DNA of 63,190 bases, taken from contig JAJTHE010000101.1 in NCBI GenBank assembly GCA_021298815.1, positions 1 through 63,190 on the forward strand, written 5' to 3'. The translations under genes were made by a program, and so were the position numbers. Positions 33,956 to 42,734 of this stretch are shown one piece after another. A model generated the notes under the pieces. It was not told the DNA's origin. It saw only the letters and a program-made list of their open reading frames with translations, and searched no databases. Position 1 is the first letter of the stretch. Each line of letters starts with the position of its first letter. The DNA comes from Betaproteobacteria bacterium. Its GTDB lineage: Bacteria > Pseudomonadota > Gammaproteobacteria > Burkholderiales > CAIKXV01.

Positions 33956-34638
33956 GCGATACCGGCGCGCCGCCGTCCCGGCACATCCGCAGCTACGTGC
34001 TGCGCCAGGGCCGCATCACCCAGGCGCAGCAGCGCGCCTACGATGCGCTGCTGCCGGCGTTCGGACTTGCGTATTCGACCCTGCCGCTGGACCCCGCCAG
34101 CATCTATGGGCGCAACGCGCCGCTGATCGTCGAGATCGGATTCGGCATGGGCGAAGGCACGGCCCAGATCGCAGCGGCGCATCCGGAGAACGACTACCTC
34201 GGGATAGAAGTGCACAACCCGGGCGTGGGCAGCCTGCTCGACAAGATCGGCCGCGGCGGCCTGTCGAACGTGCGCATCGTGCAGCATGACGCGGTGGAGG
34301 TGATGCGCGACATGGTGCGCCCGGACAGCCTCGCCGGCGTCCACGTGTTCTTCCCCGACCCGTGGCACAAGAAACGCCACCACAAGCGCCGGCTGCTGCA
34401 GGCACCCTTCGTGGCGCTGCTGGCTTCGCGGATCGCGCCCGGGGGCTACCTGCACGTGGCGACCGACTGGGAGGACTACGCGGTGCAGATCCTGTCGGTG
34501 CTCGATGCCGAGCCGCTGCTCGCCAACACCGTGGATCGCTACGCGCCGCGGCCGGACTACCGGCCACTCACCCGCTTCGAGCAGCGCGGGGTCAGGCTGG
34601 GCCACGCGGTGTTCGACCTGGTATTCAGGCGCCGCTGA
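33952..34638 (+). CDS. trmB: tRNA (guanine-N7)-methyltransferase
   Basis: TrmB methylates G46 in the variable loop of tRNAs using S-adenosylmethionine. The 228-residue protein has the SAM-binding motif [12 protein letters not shown], the IGIEVH strand and the signature [15 protein letters not shown]. It starts at a TTG (33952) overlapping the thiG stop. Its presence behind thiG is common in Betaproteobacteria. Confidence 0.93.
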   Translation: MSDTGAPPSRHIRSYVLRQGRITQAQQRAYDALLPAFGLAYSTLPLDPASIYGRNAPLIVEIGFGMGEGTAQIAAAHPENDYLGIEVHNPGVGSLLDKIGRGGLSNVRIVQHDAVEVMRDMVRPDSLAGVHVFFPDPWHKKRHHKRRLLQAPFVALLASRIAPGGYLHVATDWEDYAVQILSVLDAEPLLANTVDRYAPRPDYRPLTRFEQRGVRLGHAVFDLVFRRR

Positions 34639-34671
34639 GCGCGGTGCCGGCCGCCGGAGCCTGCGGGGAGC

Positions 34672-34701
34672 GGGCCGGGCCGATGACGGGCGGCCCGGCC
34701 C
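34672..34701. terminator. hairpin between convergent trmB and NIPSNAP gene
   Basis: GGGCCGGGCCG (34672-34682) pairs with CGGCCCGGCCC (34691-34701), an 11-base-pair stem with an 8-base loop. It sits between the two convergent stops, so it may terminate both transcripts. No T run is present. Confidence 0.5.
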
Positions 34702-34722
34702 TGCTTCGTCCTGTCGGGAAGG

Positions 34723-35361
34723 TCACTGCACCGGCGAGAACGACGACGGCATCACGATCTTGTTCTCCTGCGCAAGGTATTCGAGCGGCTCGCGCCCGTC
34801 CTTCTTTGCCTTCGCGCTCGGCGGCCAGATGCCGCTCGCCACGGCCCTGGCGCGGGTTTCCATCCGGTCGTTCATCGACGCGTACGGCCAGATGTGCACG
34901 AACTTGTTCAGCGCACCGAGGTCCGAGTACCACATGGCGAGGCAGGGCGACATCTTGATCCGGTCCGGGATCGCCTTCTCCCAGTTGTCCTGCAGCAGCG
35001 GCAGCTTGCCCGACGGATACGTGTAGGTGCGCATCTCGAAGATCGGGCCGTACTTGCCCGGCTTGATCGGCGGCGAGAACGGGAACGGGATGAAGATCTC
35101 GGAGCGCTGGGCGACGATGAAGTCCTTGATGTCCGGCGGCCAGGTCTTGTCGGCGATCGCCGCGGCGCGCACCTTCGCACGCTCTGCCATGTCCGCGTAC
35201 GGCCAGATGTGGATGATCTGGTTCAACGGTCCGATCTCGGTATGGAAGAACGCTGCCAGCTCGGAGAACTTCTTGCGCTTCTCGTAGGCTTCGCCGAAAC
35301 GCCGCTCGACTTCCGCCTGCGAGCCGCCCTTGATGTCGTAGGTGCGCACTTCGTAGATCAT
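34723..35361 (-). CDS. double NIPSNAP-domain protein
   Basis: This 212-residue protein has two NIPSNAP repeats. The first begins MIYEVRTYDIKGGSQAEVERR and contains HTEIGPLNQIIHIWPYADMAER. The second (from about 107) reads PIFEMRTYTYPSGKLPLL and SDLGALNKFVHIWPYASMNDR. NIPSNAP domains in bacteria often occur beside catabolic genes and are dimeric alpha-beta barrels. Function unknown. Confidence 0.85.
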   Translation of the reverse strand: MIYEVRTYDIKGGSQAEVERRFGEAYEKRKKFSELAAFFHTEIGPLNQIIHIWPYADMAERAKVRAAAIADKTWPPDIKDFIVAQRSEIFIPFPFSPPIKPGKYGPIFEMRTYTYPSGKLPLLQDNWEKAIPDRIKMSPCLAMWYSDLGALNKFVHIWPYASMNDRMETRARAVASGIWPPSAKAKKDGREPLEYLAQENKIVMPSSFSPVQ

Positions 35362-35403
35362 CTTTTCCTCCGGTTGGGGTGATCGTTGCCCGAGTCTAAC
35401 CGG

Positions 35404-35874
35404 TCAGCGTGCGATGGATGCGGCGCGCGCGCCGGTGAGTGCCAGCAGGTCCGCGGGCGCCAGCACGATCTCGAGGCCGCGCCGCCCGGCGCTCACATGC
35501 ACGGCTGCCAGCCCCAGCATGGCATCGTCTACCACCATGGCCAGCCGCCGGCGCTGGCCAAGCGGGCTGATGCCGCCGACCACATAGCCGGTGAGGCGTT
35601 CGGCATCGGCGGCCTGGGCCATCTCGACCTTGCGCATGCCGAGTGCGGCGGCCATCGCCTTCAGGTCCAGTTGCCGGTCCACCGGCACCAGGCCGACCGC
35701 CCATGACCGGCCCGCCGCGTCGGCCACCACCAGCGTCTTGAACACCGTCGCCGGGTCGATGCCCAGCGCTTCTGCAGCCTCGAGCCCATAGGATTCGGCG
35801 CCGGGGTCATGGCGGTACTCGAGCACCTGGTGCGGGATGCCGGCCTTGCGGGCGGCTGCGATGGCCGGGGTCAT
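35404..35874 (-). CDS. ybaK: Cys-tRNA(Pro)/Cys-tRNA(Cys) deacylase YbaK
   Basis: YbaK removes mis-attached cysteine from prolyl-tRNA. The 156-residue protein has MTPAIAAARKAGIPHQVLEYRHD, the catalytic Lys in TVFKTLVV, and VGGISPLGQRRRL. It belongs to the YbaK/ProX editing family; the closest subgroup (YbaK versus ProX) is not certain. Confidence 0.9.
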   Translation of the reverse strand: MTPAIAAARKAGIPHQVLEYRHDPGAESYGLEAAEALGIDPATVFKTLVVADAAGRSWAVGLVPVDRQLDLKAMAAALGMRKVEMAQAADAERLTGYVVGGISPLGQRRRLAMVVDDAMLGLAAVHVSAGRRGLEIVLAPADLLALTGARAASIAR

Positions 35875-35985
35875 GCGGGTCGGTAAGCTCCGGGAACACG
35901 CGCCCGCGCCGGAGGCTGCGACACCGGCGGGCCGGACGACGCGAGCCGGCTGGCACGGCGCCCGGCGCTGGGGCATGCTTTCGCC

Positions 35986-36744
35986 ATGGATTCTGCCAGC
36001 CACGACGCTCCCCGTCACGATCCAGGCCGACGGCGCCGGATGCTGCTCGGCCTGCTCGCACTGCCGATCGTCGTGCCGCCGTTCGCCGATGCCCGCGACG
36101 CCGCGCCGCCCTATGCGCAGGTCCGGGCGAGCCCCGACGGCATCGGCAAGACCTACATGGGCCGCGAGATCGCCCGGGTGATGGGCTGGCAGGGCGCCGC
36201 CTGGCTGGAGCGGGAGGAACGCGAAGCCGAGGAGCGTCCCGACCTGCTGCTCGCCGGCCTGGGGCTGAAGCCCGGGATGGTGGTCGCCGACATCGGTGCC
36301 GGAACTGGCTACCACGCCCGGCGCATGGCGCGGCTGGTCGGCCCGGGCGGACACGTGCATGCGGTGGATGCCCAGCCGGAGATGCTCAAGCTGCTGCGCG
36401 CCTCGATCGCGCGCCAGGGGATCGGCAACGTCACGCCGGTGCTCGCCACGCCGACCGATGCACGGCTGCCAGCGGGCACGATCGACCTCGCGGCGATGGT
36501 CGACGTCTACCACGAGTTCGAGTTCCCGGAAGAGATGGTGTCGAGCATCGTGCGCGCACTGAAGCCGGGCGGCCGCCTCGTCTATGTCGAGTACCGCGCG
36601 GAGGATCCGCGGGTCCCGATCAGGGCGCTGCACAAGATGAGCGAGGCGCAGGTCCGGCGCGAGGCCTCGCGCCATCCACTGCAGTTCGAACGCTCGATCG
36701 ACGGCCTGCCCTGGCAGCATGCGCTCGTGTTCCGGCGACGCTGA
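35986..36744 (+). CDS. exported SAM-dependent methyltransferase
   Basis: This 252-residue class I methyltransferase has an N-terminal signal-like sequence (GRRRRMLLGLLALPIVVPPFADA, about 14-36). The SAM motif is VVADIGAGTGYHARRMARLV (about 96-115), then VHAVDAQPEML, and MVDVYHEFEFPEEM. A methyltransferase with a signal sequence is odd because SAM is cytoplasmic. It may be a membrane anchor rather than a cleaved leader. Substrate unknown. Confidence 0.8.
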   Translation: MDSASHDAPRHDPGRRRRMLLGLLALPIVVPPFADARDAAPPYAQVRASPDGIGKTYMGREIARVMGWQGAAWLEREEREAEERPDLLLAGLGLKPGMVVADIGAGTGYHARRMARLVGPGGHVHAVDAQPEMLKLLRASIARQGIGNVTPVLATPTDARLPAGTIDLAAMVDVYHEFEFPEEMVSSIVRALKPGGRLVYVEYRAEDPRVPIRALHKMSEAQVRREASRHPLQFERSIDGLPWQHALVFRRR

Positions 36745-36770
36745 GGCCCAGCCGCGTCCGGAGCCCGGCT

Positions 36771-37952
36771 TCAGTCCGGCAGGAACAGCGAGACGAGGTC
36801 GTTGAGGAAGCGCAGCCCCTGCGCCGTCGGCCGCAGGTGCAGGTGGTCGCGCGACAGCAGCCCGCGATCCTCGGCGGCGGCAAGCGGCGCGCCGACGGCG
36901 GTCACCGTCAGCCCGGTGCGCTCGGCGAACAGCGCAACCGGCACCCCGTCGACCAGCCGCAGCGCATTGAGCATGAACTCGAAGCCGAGCTGCTTCGCTT
37001 CCACGTCATGCTGTTCGAACAGCGCATCGCCGGCGAGCGCGGCATCGATGTAGCGCTGCGGCTGGCGGTGCCGCACCTGGCGGAAGATGCGATCGGGCAG
37101 CGACAGCTTGCCGTGCGCGCCGGCGCCGATGCCGATGTAGTCGCCGAAGGTCCAGTAGTTCAGGTTGTGGCGTGCGCGGTGCCCGGGGTACGCGAAGGCC
37201 GAGATCTCGTAGCGCTCGAACCCGGCTTCGGCCAGCCTGGCATGCACCGCCTGCTCGATGCGCTCGGCACGATCCTCGTCCGGCAACTGCGGGGGATGGC
37301 GATGGAACCAGGTGTTCGGCTCCAGCGTGAGCTGGTAGGCGGAGACATGGCGCGCGCCCAGGCCGAGCGCGGTCGACACGTCGGCCAGTGCCTGTTCCGG
37401 CGACTGGCCAGGCAGCGCGTACATCAGGTCGACGTTCACCCGGTCGAACAGCGCCAGCGCCCCCGCGACCGCCGCCCGCGCCTCGGCCGGGTCGTGCACC
37501 CGCCCCAGTGCCTGCAGCGCGGCCGCATCGAACGACTGCACCCCGACCGACAGGCGGTTGACCCCGGCATCCCGGAAGCCGCGGAACTTCTCCTGTTCGA
37601 AGGTGCCGGGGTTCGCCTCGAGCGTGATCTCGGCGTCGGCGTCCAGCGGCAGCCGCGCGCGCACCGCGTCGAGCAGGCGCGCGATCGACGCGGCCGGGAA
37701 CAGGCTCGGCGTGCCGCCGCCGATGAACACCGTGAAGACCCGGCGTCCCCAGACCAGCGGCAGCACGGATTCGAGGTCGGCCACCAGCGCATCCACGTAG
37801 CGGTCGAACGGCACCTCGCCGCGCGCCTCGTGCGAATTGAAGTCGCAGTAGGGGCACTTGCGGATGCACCAGGGCAGGTGGATGTACAGGGACAGCGGCG
37901 GCAGGCTGGCCAGGCGCCGGCCTGGCGGCGCCACGGAATTCGGCGGGATCAT
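36771..37952 (-). CDS. hemW: heme chaperone HemW (radical SAM)
   Basis: HemW is an oxygen-sensitive radical SAM protein that passes heme to respiratory enzymes. The 393-residue protein has the CxxxCxxC cluster motif (C29-IRK-C33-PY-C36) in IHLPWCIRKCPYCDFNSHE, FIGGGTPSLF, GVNRLSVGVQSFD and the C-terminal HemN-like domain (AGAHGKLSLP, FEFMLNALRL). It lacks the extra N-terminal residues of true coproporphyrinogen dehydrogenase HemN. Confidence 0.93.
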   Translation of the reverse strand: MIPPNSVAPPGRRLASLPPLSLYIHLPWCIRKCPYCDFNSHEARGEVPFDRYVDALVADLESVLPLVWGRRVFTVFIGGGTPSLFPAASIARLLDAVRARLPLDADAEITLEANPGTFEQEKFRGFRDAGVNRLSVGVQSFDAAALQALGRVHDPAEARAAVAGALALFDRVNVDLMYALPGQSPEQALADVSTALGLGARHVSAYQLTLEPNTWFHRHPPQLPDEDRAERIEQAVHARLAEAGFERYEISAFAYPGHRARHNLNYWTFGDYIGIGAGAHGKLSLPDRIFRQVRHRQPQRYIDAALAGDALFEQHDVEAKQLGFEFMLNALRLVDGVPVALFAERTGLTVTAVGAPLAAAEDRGLLSRDHLHLRPTAQGLRFLNDLVSLFLPD

Positions 37953-38023
37953 CGCGCGAGCTTAGCGCGGGCGGCTGCCCGGGCCTATGATCGCGCACCC
38001 TGATCCTTCGAGAGCCGTCATCG

Positions 38024-38464
38024 ATGCCCACCTATGTCGAACAGGCCCTGACCCGCGGCGAATCGGTGCTTCACCTGGGACGCACCAGCTGGTGGTCGCT
38101 GTCCGGCTACCTCTTCTTCGGCGTGATCCTCCTGCCGCTGGGCATCGGCCTGGTCCTGCTGGTGATGGCCTGGGTGAAGCAGCGCAGCACGGAACTCGCG
38201 GTCACCAACAAGCGGGTGATCACCAAGTTCGGCTTCATCCAGCGCGACACCGTCGAGCTGAACATCCAGAAGGTCGAGAGCGTCCAGGTGCAGCAGGGCA
38301 TCCTCGGCCGCATGCTCGACTTCGGCACCATCATGGTCGCGGGCGGTGGCAATCCGCAGGCGCCGGTCCCCGGCATCCGTGATCCGATGGGCTTCCGCCG
38401 CGCCTTCCTCGAAGCGCAGGAGATGGCGTTGCGGGAGCGGCCCGCCACGGAACCACCGCCCTGA
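38024..38464 (+). CDS. PH-domain (YdbS-like) membrane protein
   Basis: This 146-residue protein has two membrane helices (about 24-52, SLSGYLFFGVILLPLGIGLVLLVMAW) and a bacterial PH-like domain (TELAVTNKRVITKFGFIQRDTVELNIQKVESVQVQQGILGRML). Its function is unknown. It lies divergently from hemW and 24 bases before an alpha/beta hydrolase gene. Confidence 0.85.
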   Translation: MPTYVEQALTRGESVLHLGRTSWWSLSGYLFFGVILLPLGIGLVLLVMAWVKQRSTELAVTNKRVITKFGFIQRDTVELNIQKVESVQVQQGILGRMLDFGTIMVAGGGNPQAPVPGIRDPMGFRRAFLEAQEMALRERPATEPPP

Positions 38465-38487
38465 ACCGCCGCCAAGGAGCCACCACG

Positions 38488-39336
38488 ATGGACAATCCCG
38501 ACGCCTACTACGAGGCGCAGTACAACAACCGGCTGTCGATTCCCGATGCCGCCACGTTCAACACGCGCGGGGTGGAACGCTCGGCGGCCGCGCGCGCGCG
38601 CCTCGACGCGCGGCTGGACATCCCGTACGGCCCCTCCGCGCGCCAGCGCATCGACGTCTATCCGGCGGCGGCCCCCGGCGCACCGGTGCTTTCGTTCATC
38701 CACGGCGGCTACTGGCGCTCGCGCGACAAGTCCGAGTTTGCCTTCATCGCCGAGCCGTTCGTGGCCGCCGGCATCACCGTCGCGATGCCCGAGTACGACC
38801 TCGCCCCGGCGGTCACCGTGGCCACGATCGTCGAGCAGATGGTGGCGGCCCATGCCTGGCTGTACCGGCATGCCGCCGGGCTCGGGGCCGACCCGGCCCG
38901 CCTGTACGTCGCCGGGCATTCCGCCGGCGGCCACCTCGCGGCGATGATGGCCGCGACGCGCTGGCAGGAAGTCGACCCTTCGCTGCCGGCCGACCTGGTG
39001 AAGGGCGCCTATGCCGTGAGCGGCCTGTTCGACCTGATGCCGATGCTGCATTTCTCGTTCAACGCGGACATCCGCCTCGATGCCGCGAGCGCGAGGGCCC
39101 AGAGCCCGATCGAGCATGTCCCGGGATGGCCGGTGCCGGTGCGCACCGCGGCCGGCGCGCTGGAAAGCGACGAGTTCCGGCGCCAGTGCCGCGTGCTCGC
39201 CGAGCGCTGGCCGGCGTCGGTGCGCGGGCACATGGACATCCCCGGGTGCCACCACCTGTCGGTGGCCGAGGCGCTGGCCGACCCGGACAACCCGCTGTTC
39301 GCCTCTGTGCGGGACTTCGTGCTCGGCGCCGGCTGA
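38488..39336 (+). CDS. alpha/beta hydrolase (kynurenine-formamidase-like)
   Basis: This 282-residue protein has the oxyanion motif HGGYW (72-76) and nucleophile motif GHSAGG (Ser145), the layout of carboxylesterases and arylformamidases of the KynB type, and a catalytic His in CHHLSVAEAL. The N-terminus (YEAQYNNRLSIPDA) fits the family's entry. The real substrate is unknown. A ribosome site (GGAG) precedes the start. Confidence 0.82.
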   Translation: MDNPDAYYEAQYNNRLSIPDAATFNTRGVERSAAARARLDARLDIPYGPSARQRIDVYPAAAPGAPVLSFIHGGYWRSRDKSEFAFIAEPFVAAGITVAMPEYDLAPAVTVATIVEQMVAAHAWLYRHAAGLGADPARLYVAGHSAGGHLAAMMAATRWQEVDPSLPADLVKGAYAVSGLFDLMPMLHFSFNADIRLDAASARAQSPIEHVPGWPVPVRTAAGALESDEFRRQCRVLAERWPASVRGHMDIPGCHHLSVAEALADPDNPLFASVRDFVLGAG

Positions 39337-39366
39337 GCGGCGCGGGCCGCGCGCTGCCTGCCCGCC

Positions 39367-40701
39367 TCAGCCGAGGGCGCCTGCGCGTGCGATCGCAGAG
39401 GCGTCGGGCAGCGCGGCGAATCCTCGGCAGGTACCGATCAGCGCCTCCACCTGGCGATCGGGGAGCAAGCCGAGCGCCAGGCCGCGGACCTTGTCGGCCA
39501 GGTCGGCATCGCTCATCGGATTGGCCGCACTGCCTACCACTGCCTCGACATGGACCTCGTGGACGTTGCCGTCGGACATCGACAGCACCGCCCGCGCCTC
39601 GATCTCGGACAGCGAAGGGTCGGCGACGGCACCAACGCGCGACCGGACCTCGCGCACGACGGGATCGTTGACCCGTTCGTCCGTGTACTGGTGCTCCCCG
39701 GCCGCGCCGTCGACCAGCGCGACCGCGGCGGAATGGAACAGGCTCCACTTCGACTTGAGGCCGTCCGGCGGCGCGACGATCCCAGTGAGTTCCAGCGCGC
39801 GCGGGCTGACCCGCAGGTCGAGGCGGACGATCGCCGCCGGGTCCGGACGATGTGCCCGCCGCAGCCGCAGGCAGGCGTCGATCACCGGGTGCGCGACCAC
39901 GCCGCAGGCATACGGCTTGTAGCTGTTCTGGAGTAGTTCCCAGTCGGTCCCCAGCCCGGCCGTGACGGCATCCAGGTCGCGCCTGGGCGCCAGCACCTGC
40001 GCGAAACCGTGGACGCCTTCGATCGCCGTCGCAGCGGCCGTGAGTCCGCGCTGTGCCAGCAGGGCAGCGAGCAGCCCGTTCTGCGCCGCCCGTCCGTGGA
40101 TGAAGCACTTGGCCATCGTGCCGGCCATCTCGCGCGTTCCTGCCGACTGCGCAGCCGCCAGCCCGAGCGCATGGGTCGTCTGCGACTCGGCGAGGTCCAG
40201 CACCTGCGCGCACGCGGCGGCCGCACCGAAGACCCCCGCGGTGCCGGTGATGTACCAGTCGGCGTTGTGGGCGAACCATACCGCGTTGGCGATGCGGCAC
40301 TCGACCTCGACGCCGGCGACGAAAGCGACGAGAAATCGCTCCCCGGTGATCGGCATGCATTCGGCAAGTGCCATCAAAGAGGAGGCGACCGGAACGCTCG
40401 GATGCATGAGGGTCCGCAGGTGCGTGTCGTCGAAGTCGAGCACATGGGCACTCATGCCGTTGATCAGGGCGGCGTGCAGCGCATCGGTGCGTTCACGCCG
40501 CCCCATCAGCGAACACTGCGTCCCTGCGGCGAACGGCAGCAGTGCAGCCACGGCGGCATCTATCGCCGGATGTCGGCATCCGCCCACCGCGCAGCCCGCC
40601 CAGTTGAGCATCGACCGTGCAGCCTCGGTGCGCACCGCGGCGGGCAGTGCAGCCGCATCGAGGGAAAGCACGAAACGGGAAAGTTCGCGGGCAAGGCTCA
40701 T
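39367..40701 (-). CDS. MmgE/PrpD family dehydratase-like protein
   Basis: This 444-residue protein resembles 2-methylcitrate dehydratase and related enzymes: LNWAGCAVGGCRHPAIDAA, HVLDFDDTHLRTLMHPSVP (the family hallmark, about 92-110), KCFIHGRAAQNGLLAALLA and NSYKPYACGVVAHPVIDA. No other methylcitrate-cycle gene is near, so the substrate is unknown. It is followed upstream on the same strand by a Bug receptor gene, so it may act on the imported acid. Confidence 0.9.
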   Translation of the reverse strand: MSLARELSRFVLSLDAAALPAAVRTEAARSMLNWAGCAVGGCRHPAIDAAVAALLPFAAGTQCSLMGRRERTDALHAALINGMSAHVLDFDDTHLRTLMHPSVPVASSLMALAECMPITGERFLVAFVAGVEVECRIANAVWFAHNADWYITGTAGVFGAAAACAQVLDLAESQTTHALGLAAAQSAGTREMAGTMAKCFIHGRAAQNGLLAALLAQRGLTAAATAIEGVHGFAQVLAPRRDLDAVTAGLGTDWELLQNSYKPYACGVVAHPVIDACLRLRRAHRPDPAAIVRLDLRVSPRALELTGIVAPPDGLKSKWSLFHSAAVALVDGAAGEHQYTDERVNDPVVREVRSRVGAVADPSLSEIEARAVLSMSDGNVHEVHVEAVVGSAANPMSDADLADKVRGLALGLLPDRQVEALIGTCRGFAALPDASAIARAGALG

Positions 40702-40753
40702 CGGGATGGTCGGGCGAGGTTGGAAGGCAGGTGCGGCAGGCCGAGGCGCACGG

Positions 40754-41734
40754 TCATTCCGGCTTGATTCCCGCCGCCTTGACGACCTTGGCCCACTTCG
40801 CGACTTCCGCTCGAATGTACTCGCCGAAGGCCTGCGGCGTGCTGGTTTCGGGCTCGAAGCCATGCAGCGCGACCCTTTCCCTGACCTCGGCGGAGTTCAT
40901 CGCACCTGCGAAGATCGTGTTGAGGCGCGCGACCAGAGCGTCGGGGGTGCGCCGGGGCGCCAGGACGCCGTACCACGTGTTGCTGTCGTATCCCGCCACG
41001 CCGGCTTCGGCGATCGTCCCCAGCTCGGGGGCTGCCGACGACCGGCGCGCGCTCGTGACCGCCAGCGCGCGCAGCTTGCCGGCACGCACCTGCGGCAGCA
41101 CCGAGGGTGCAGTCGCGAACCCGATCGCCGCCTCGCCGGACAACAGGCTGGCCACCGCCGGTCCCCCACCCTTGTACGGAACGTGCACCAGGTCGATGCC
41201 GGTCATCGTCTTGAACAGTTCCCCGGCCAGGTGCGAGGAACTGCCGCTGCCGGCGGAAGCATAGTTGAACTTGCCGGGGCTCGCCTTGGCCAGGGCCACC
41301 AGCTCGGCCACGCTCTTCGCCGGCACGGCAGGGCCTACCACCAGGATGTTGGGCGTCGAAGCCAGCAGGGTGACCGGCGCAAAGTCGGTGATGAGATCGT
41401 AGCCGAGCTTCCGGTACAACGACATGTTCACTGCGTGGGCGATGTTGCCCATCACGATCGTGTACCCGTCCGGTGCCGCCCTGGCTGCGAGTTCCGCCCC
41501 GATGTTCGCGCCGGCGCCCGGACGATTGTCCATCACGATCGGCTGGCCGAGCGCCTCGGAGGCTTTCTGCCCGACGATGCGTGCCAGGGTGTCGGTCCCG
41601 CCGCCCGGCGGAAACGGCAGGATGAAGCGGATCGACTTCGTCGGCCACGCCGCAGGCTGCGCGAGCGCGAAAGGGGTGGCGCCGGCAGCGGCGACCGCCG
41701 CTCCAACCGCCGCGGCACGGGCGAACGATGGCAT
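40754..41734 (-). CDS. Bug/TctC-family periplasmic binding protein
   Basis: This 326-residue protein has a signal peptide (cleavage near FALA-QP), the WPTKSIRFILPFPPGGGTDTLARI entry strand, NRPGAGANIGAELAA, VHVPYKGGGPAVASLLSGEA and GVLAPRRTPDALVARLN. Bug proteins bind carboxylates for tripartite tricarboxylate transporters or act as orphan sensors. No TctA or TctB is nearby. It lies 52 bases before the MmgE/PrpD gene and is likely co-transcribed. Confidence 0.95.
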   Translation of the reverse strand: MPSFARAAAVGAAVAAAGATPFALAQPAAWPTKSIRFILPFPPGGGTDTLARIVGQKASEALGQPIVMDNRPGAGANIGAELAARAAPDGYTIVMGNIAHAVNMSLYRKLGYDLITDFAPVTLLASTPNILVVGPAVPAKSVAELVALAKASPGKFNYASAGSGSSSHLAGELFKTMTGIDLVHVPYKGGGPAVASLLSGEAAIGFATAPSVLPQVRAGKLRALAVTSARRSSAAPELGTIAEAGVAGYDSNTWYGVLAPRRTPDALVARLNTIFAGAMNSAEVRERVALHGFEPETSTPQAFGEYIRAEVAKWAKVVKAAGIKPE

Positions 41735-41929
41735 CGGTGTTCCTCCTCGGGATTGCGCGCCCCGGGCTTCTGCCTCTGATGGACCACGCGAATTTCCATC
41801 ATACGCGAACGCCTGCCGACAACAAGGCGCAGTCCCCGGGCCGCCCGCCCGGCCTGCGAGCAACTCAGGCAATATCGAAGCTGCAAGCAGCGCACGCCGC
41901 GATCCAACCACCGCACAGGAGACACGCCG

Positions 41930-42487
41930 ATGGGAGCAGCCCGCCACCCGATGCCGCCCGAAGTGAAGGACCTCTCGCTCGAACAGATCATGGACCGGTA
42001 CGTCGCGCTCTATTCGGAGCGGGTACCCGACTGGTACGCGTTCGAGGATGCGAAGATCGAAGGCTGGAAGCGCGCGCAGCATCGCTTCATCGGCGCCGGC
42101 GCTTCGGGCAAGCATGGCGATCCGGACGTCATCCCGGCGCGCGGCTTCACGCTGACCATCATGTTCGTGAACCCGGGCCAGGGCAACGCGGCGCATACGC
42201 ACGAATCCGAGGAATGCTTCTTCGTGCTCAAGGGCTTCCTCGACGTGTTCCTCGAGGACGAGTCGGGGCGGCAGGTCTGGAAGCGCCTGGGGCCCTGGGA
42301 CTGCGTCTCCTGCCCGCCCGGGGTGATCCACGGCTACGAGAACCGCAGCCTGGAGCCGGTGTATTTCCAGGTGATGCACGGCCGCGGCAAGCCCGAGACC
42401 ATGGGCTACGCGGACGCCTCGCTGTACGACAAGCGCGACGAGCACCTGAAGGCCGCCCCCACCTCCGCGGTGGACAAGCCGATCTGA
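41930..42487 (+). CDS. cupin domain protein
   Basis: This 185-residue protein has a cupin domain: TIMFVNPGQGNAAHTHESEECFFVLKG (His-x-His and Glu) and LGPWDCVSCPPGVIHGYEN (His). The N-terminal half is helical (LEQIMDRYVALYSERVPDWYAF). AGGAG lies 8 bases before the start. It shares no operon with the divergent Bug gene, though both lie next to the same catabolic region. Confidence 0.85.
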   Translation: MGAARHPMPPEVKDLSLEQIMDRYVALYSERVPDWYAFEDAKIEGWKRAQHRFIGAGASGKHGDPDVIPARGFTLTIMFVNPGQGNAAHTHESEECFFVLKGFLDVFLEDESGRQVWKRLGPWDCVSCPPGVIHGYENRSLEPVYFQVMHGRGKPETMGYADASLYDKRDEHLKAAPTSAVDKPI

Positions 42488-42493
42488 CGGGGC

Positions 42494-42510
42494 CGGGGGA
42501 ATCGCCCCCG
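42494..42510. terminator. hairpin after cupin gene
   Basis: CGGGGG-AATCG-CCCCCG is a 6-base-pair hairpin 7 bases after the cupin stop. It has no T run, but a pyrimidine-rich stretch follows. It lies just upstream of the -35 of the attenuator promoter and may insulate the two units. Confidence 0.4.
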
Positions 42511-42523
42511 CCGGCCGCCCCCC

Positions 42524-42552
42524 TTGCACCTCCCCCCCTGATCGACTACATT
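42524..42552 (+). promoter_or_regulatory. sigma-70 promoter of DAHP synthase leader
   Basis: TTGCAC (42524-42529) and TACATT (42547-42552) are separated by exactly 17 bases. Transcription would start near 42559, the A of the leader-peptide ATG. There is no ribosome-binding sequence before this ATG, which fits a leaderless transcript. Confidence 0.65.
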
Positions 42553-42558
42553 CGCAAC

Positions 42559-42636
42559 ATGTCCTTGCGCGCCGCACATTTCTTCTTTTTCGGCTTCCTC
42601 CTGCCCCTGGCGGAAGGAATCGATCGGCGCTGCTGA
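42559..42636 (+). CDS. Phe leader peptide of attenuator
   Basis: This 25-codon ORF encodes MSLRAAHFFFFGFLLPLAEG followed by five residues (IDRRC). Five of its residues are Phe, four of them in a row (codons 8-11) plus codon 13. Such short Phe-rich ORFs before a terminator are typical leader peptides for attenuation by Phe-tRNA supply. It lies upstream of the DAHP synthase gene, the first enzyme of aromatic amino-acid synthesis. It starts at or next to the predicted transcription start and has no ribosome-binding sequence. Confidence 0.75.
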   Translation: MSLRAAHFFFFGFLLPLAEGIDRRC

Positions 42637-42688
42637 AACGGACCGAACCCGATACCGACCGCCAGGCCAACACCTGGCGGTTTTTTTT
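42606..42688 (+). terminator. attenuator: antiterminator and rho-independent terminator
   Basis: CCGCCAGG (42659-42666), CCAACA loop and CCTGGCGG (42673-42680) form a perfect 8-base-pair hairpin followed by TTTTTTTT (42681-42688). The same 8-mer CCTGGCGG occurs at 42606-42613 in the leader ORF, just after the Phe codons, and can pair with 42659-42666 instead. Thus a stalled ribosome at Phe codons would free the first copy and prevent the terminator. A protector pairing, 42569-42574 with 42625-42630 plus 42594-42598 with 42612-42616, is also possible. Confidence 0.75.
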
Positions 42689-42734
42689 CGCCGGGTCGAT
42701 GGCCGGCATCAACCCCGCCCGATGGAGAAGCACC

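Noticed and set aside
41880..41900. Sigma-54-like spacing before the cupin gene at 41930
   Set aside because: The -12 element reads AAGC instead of TTGC, so the match is weak.
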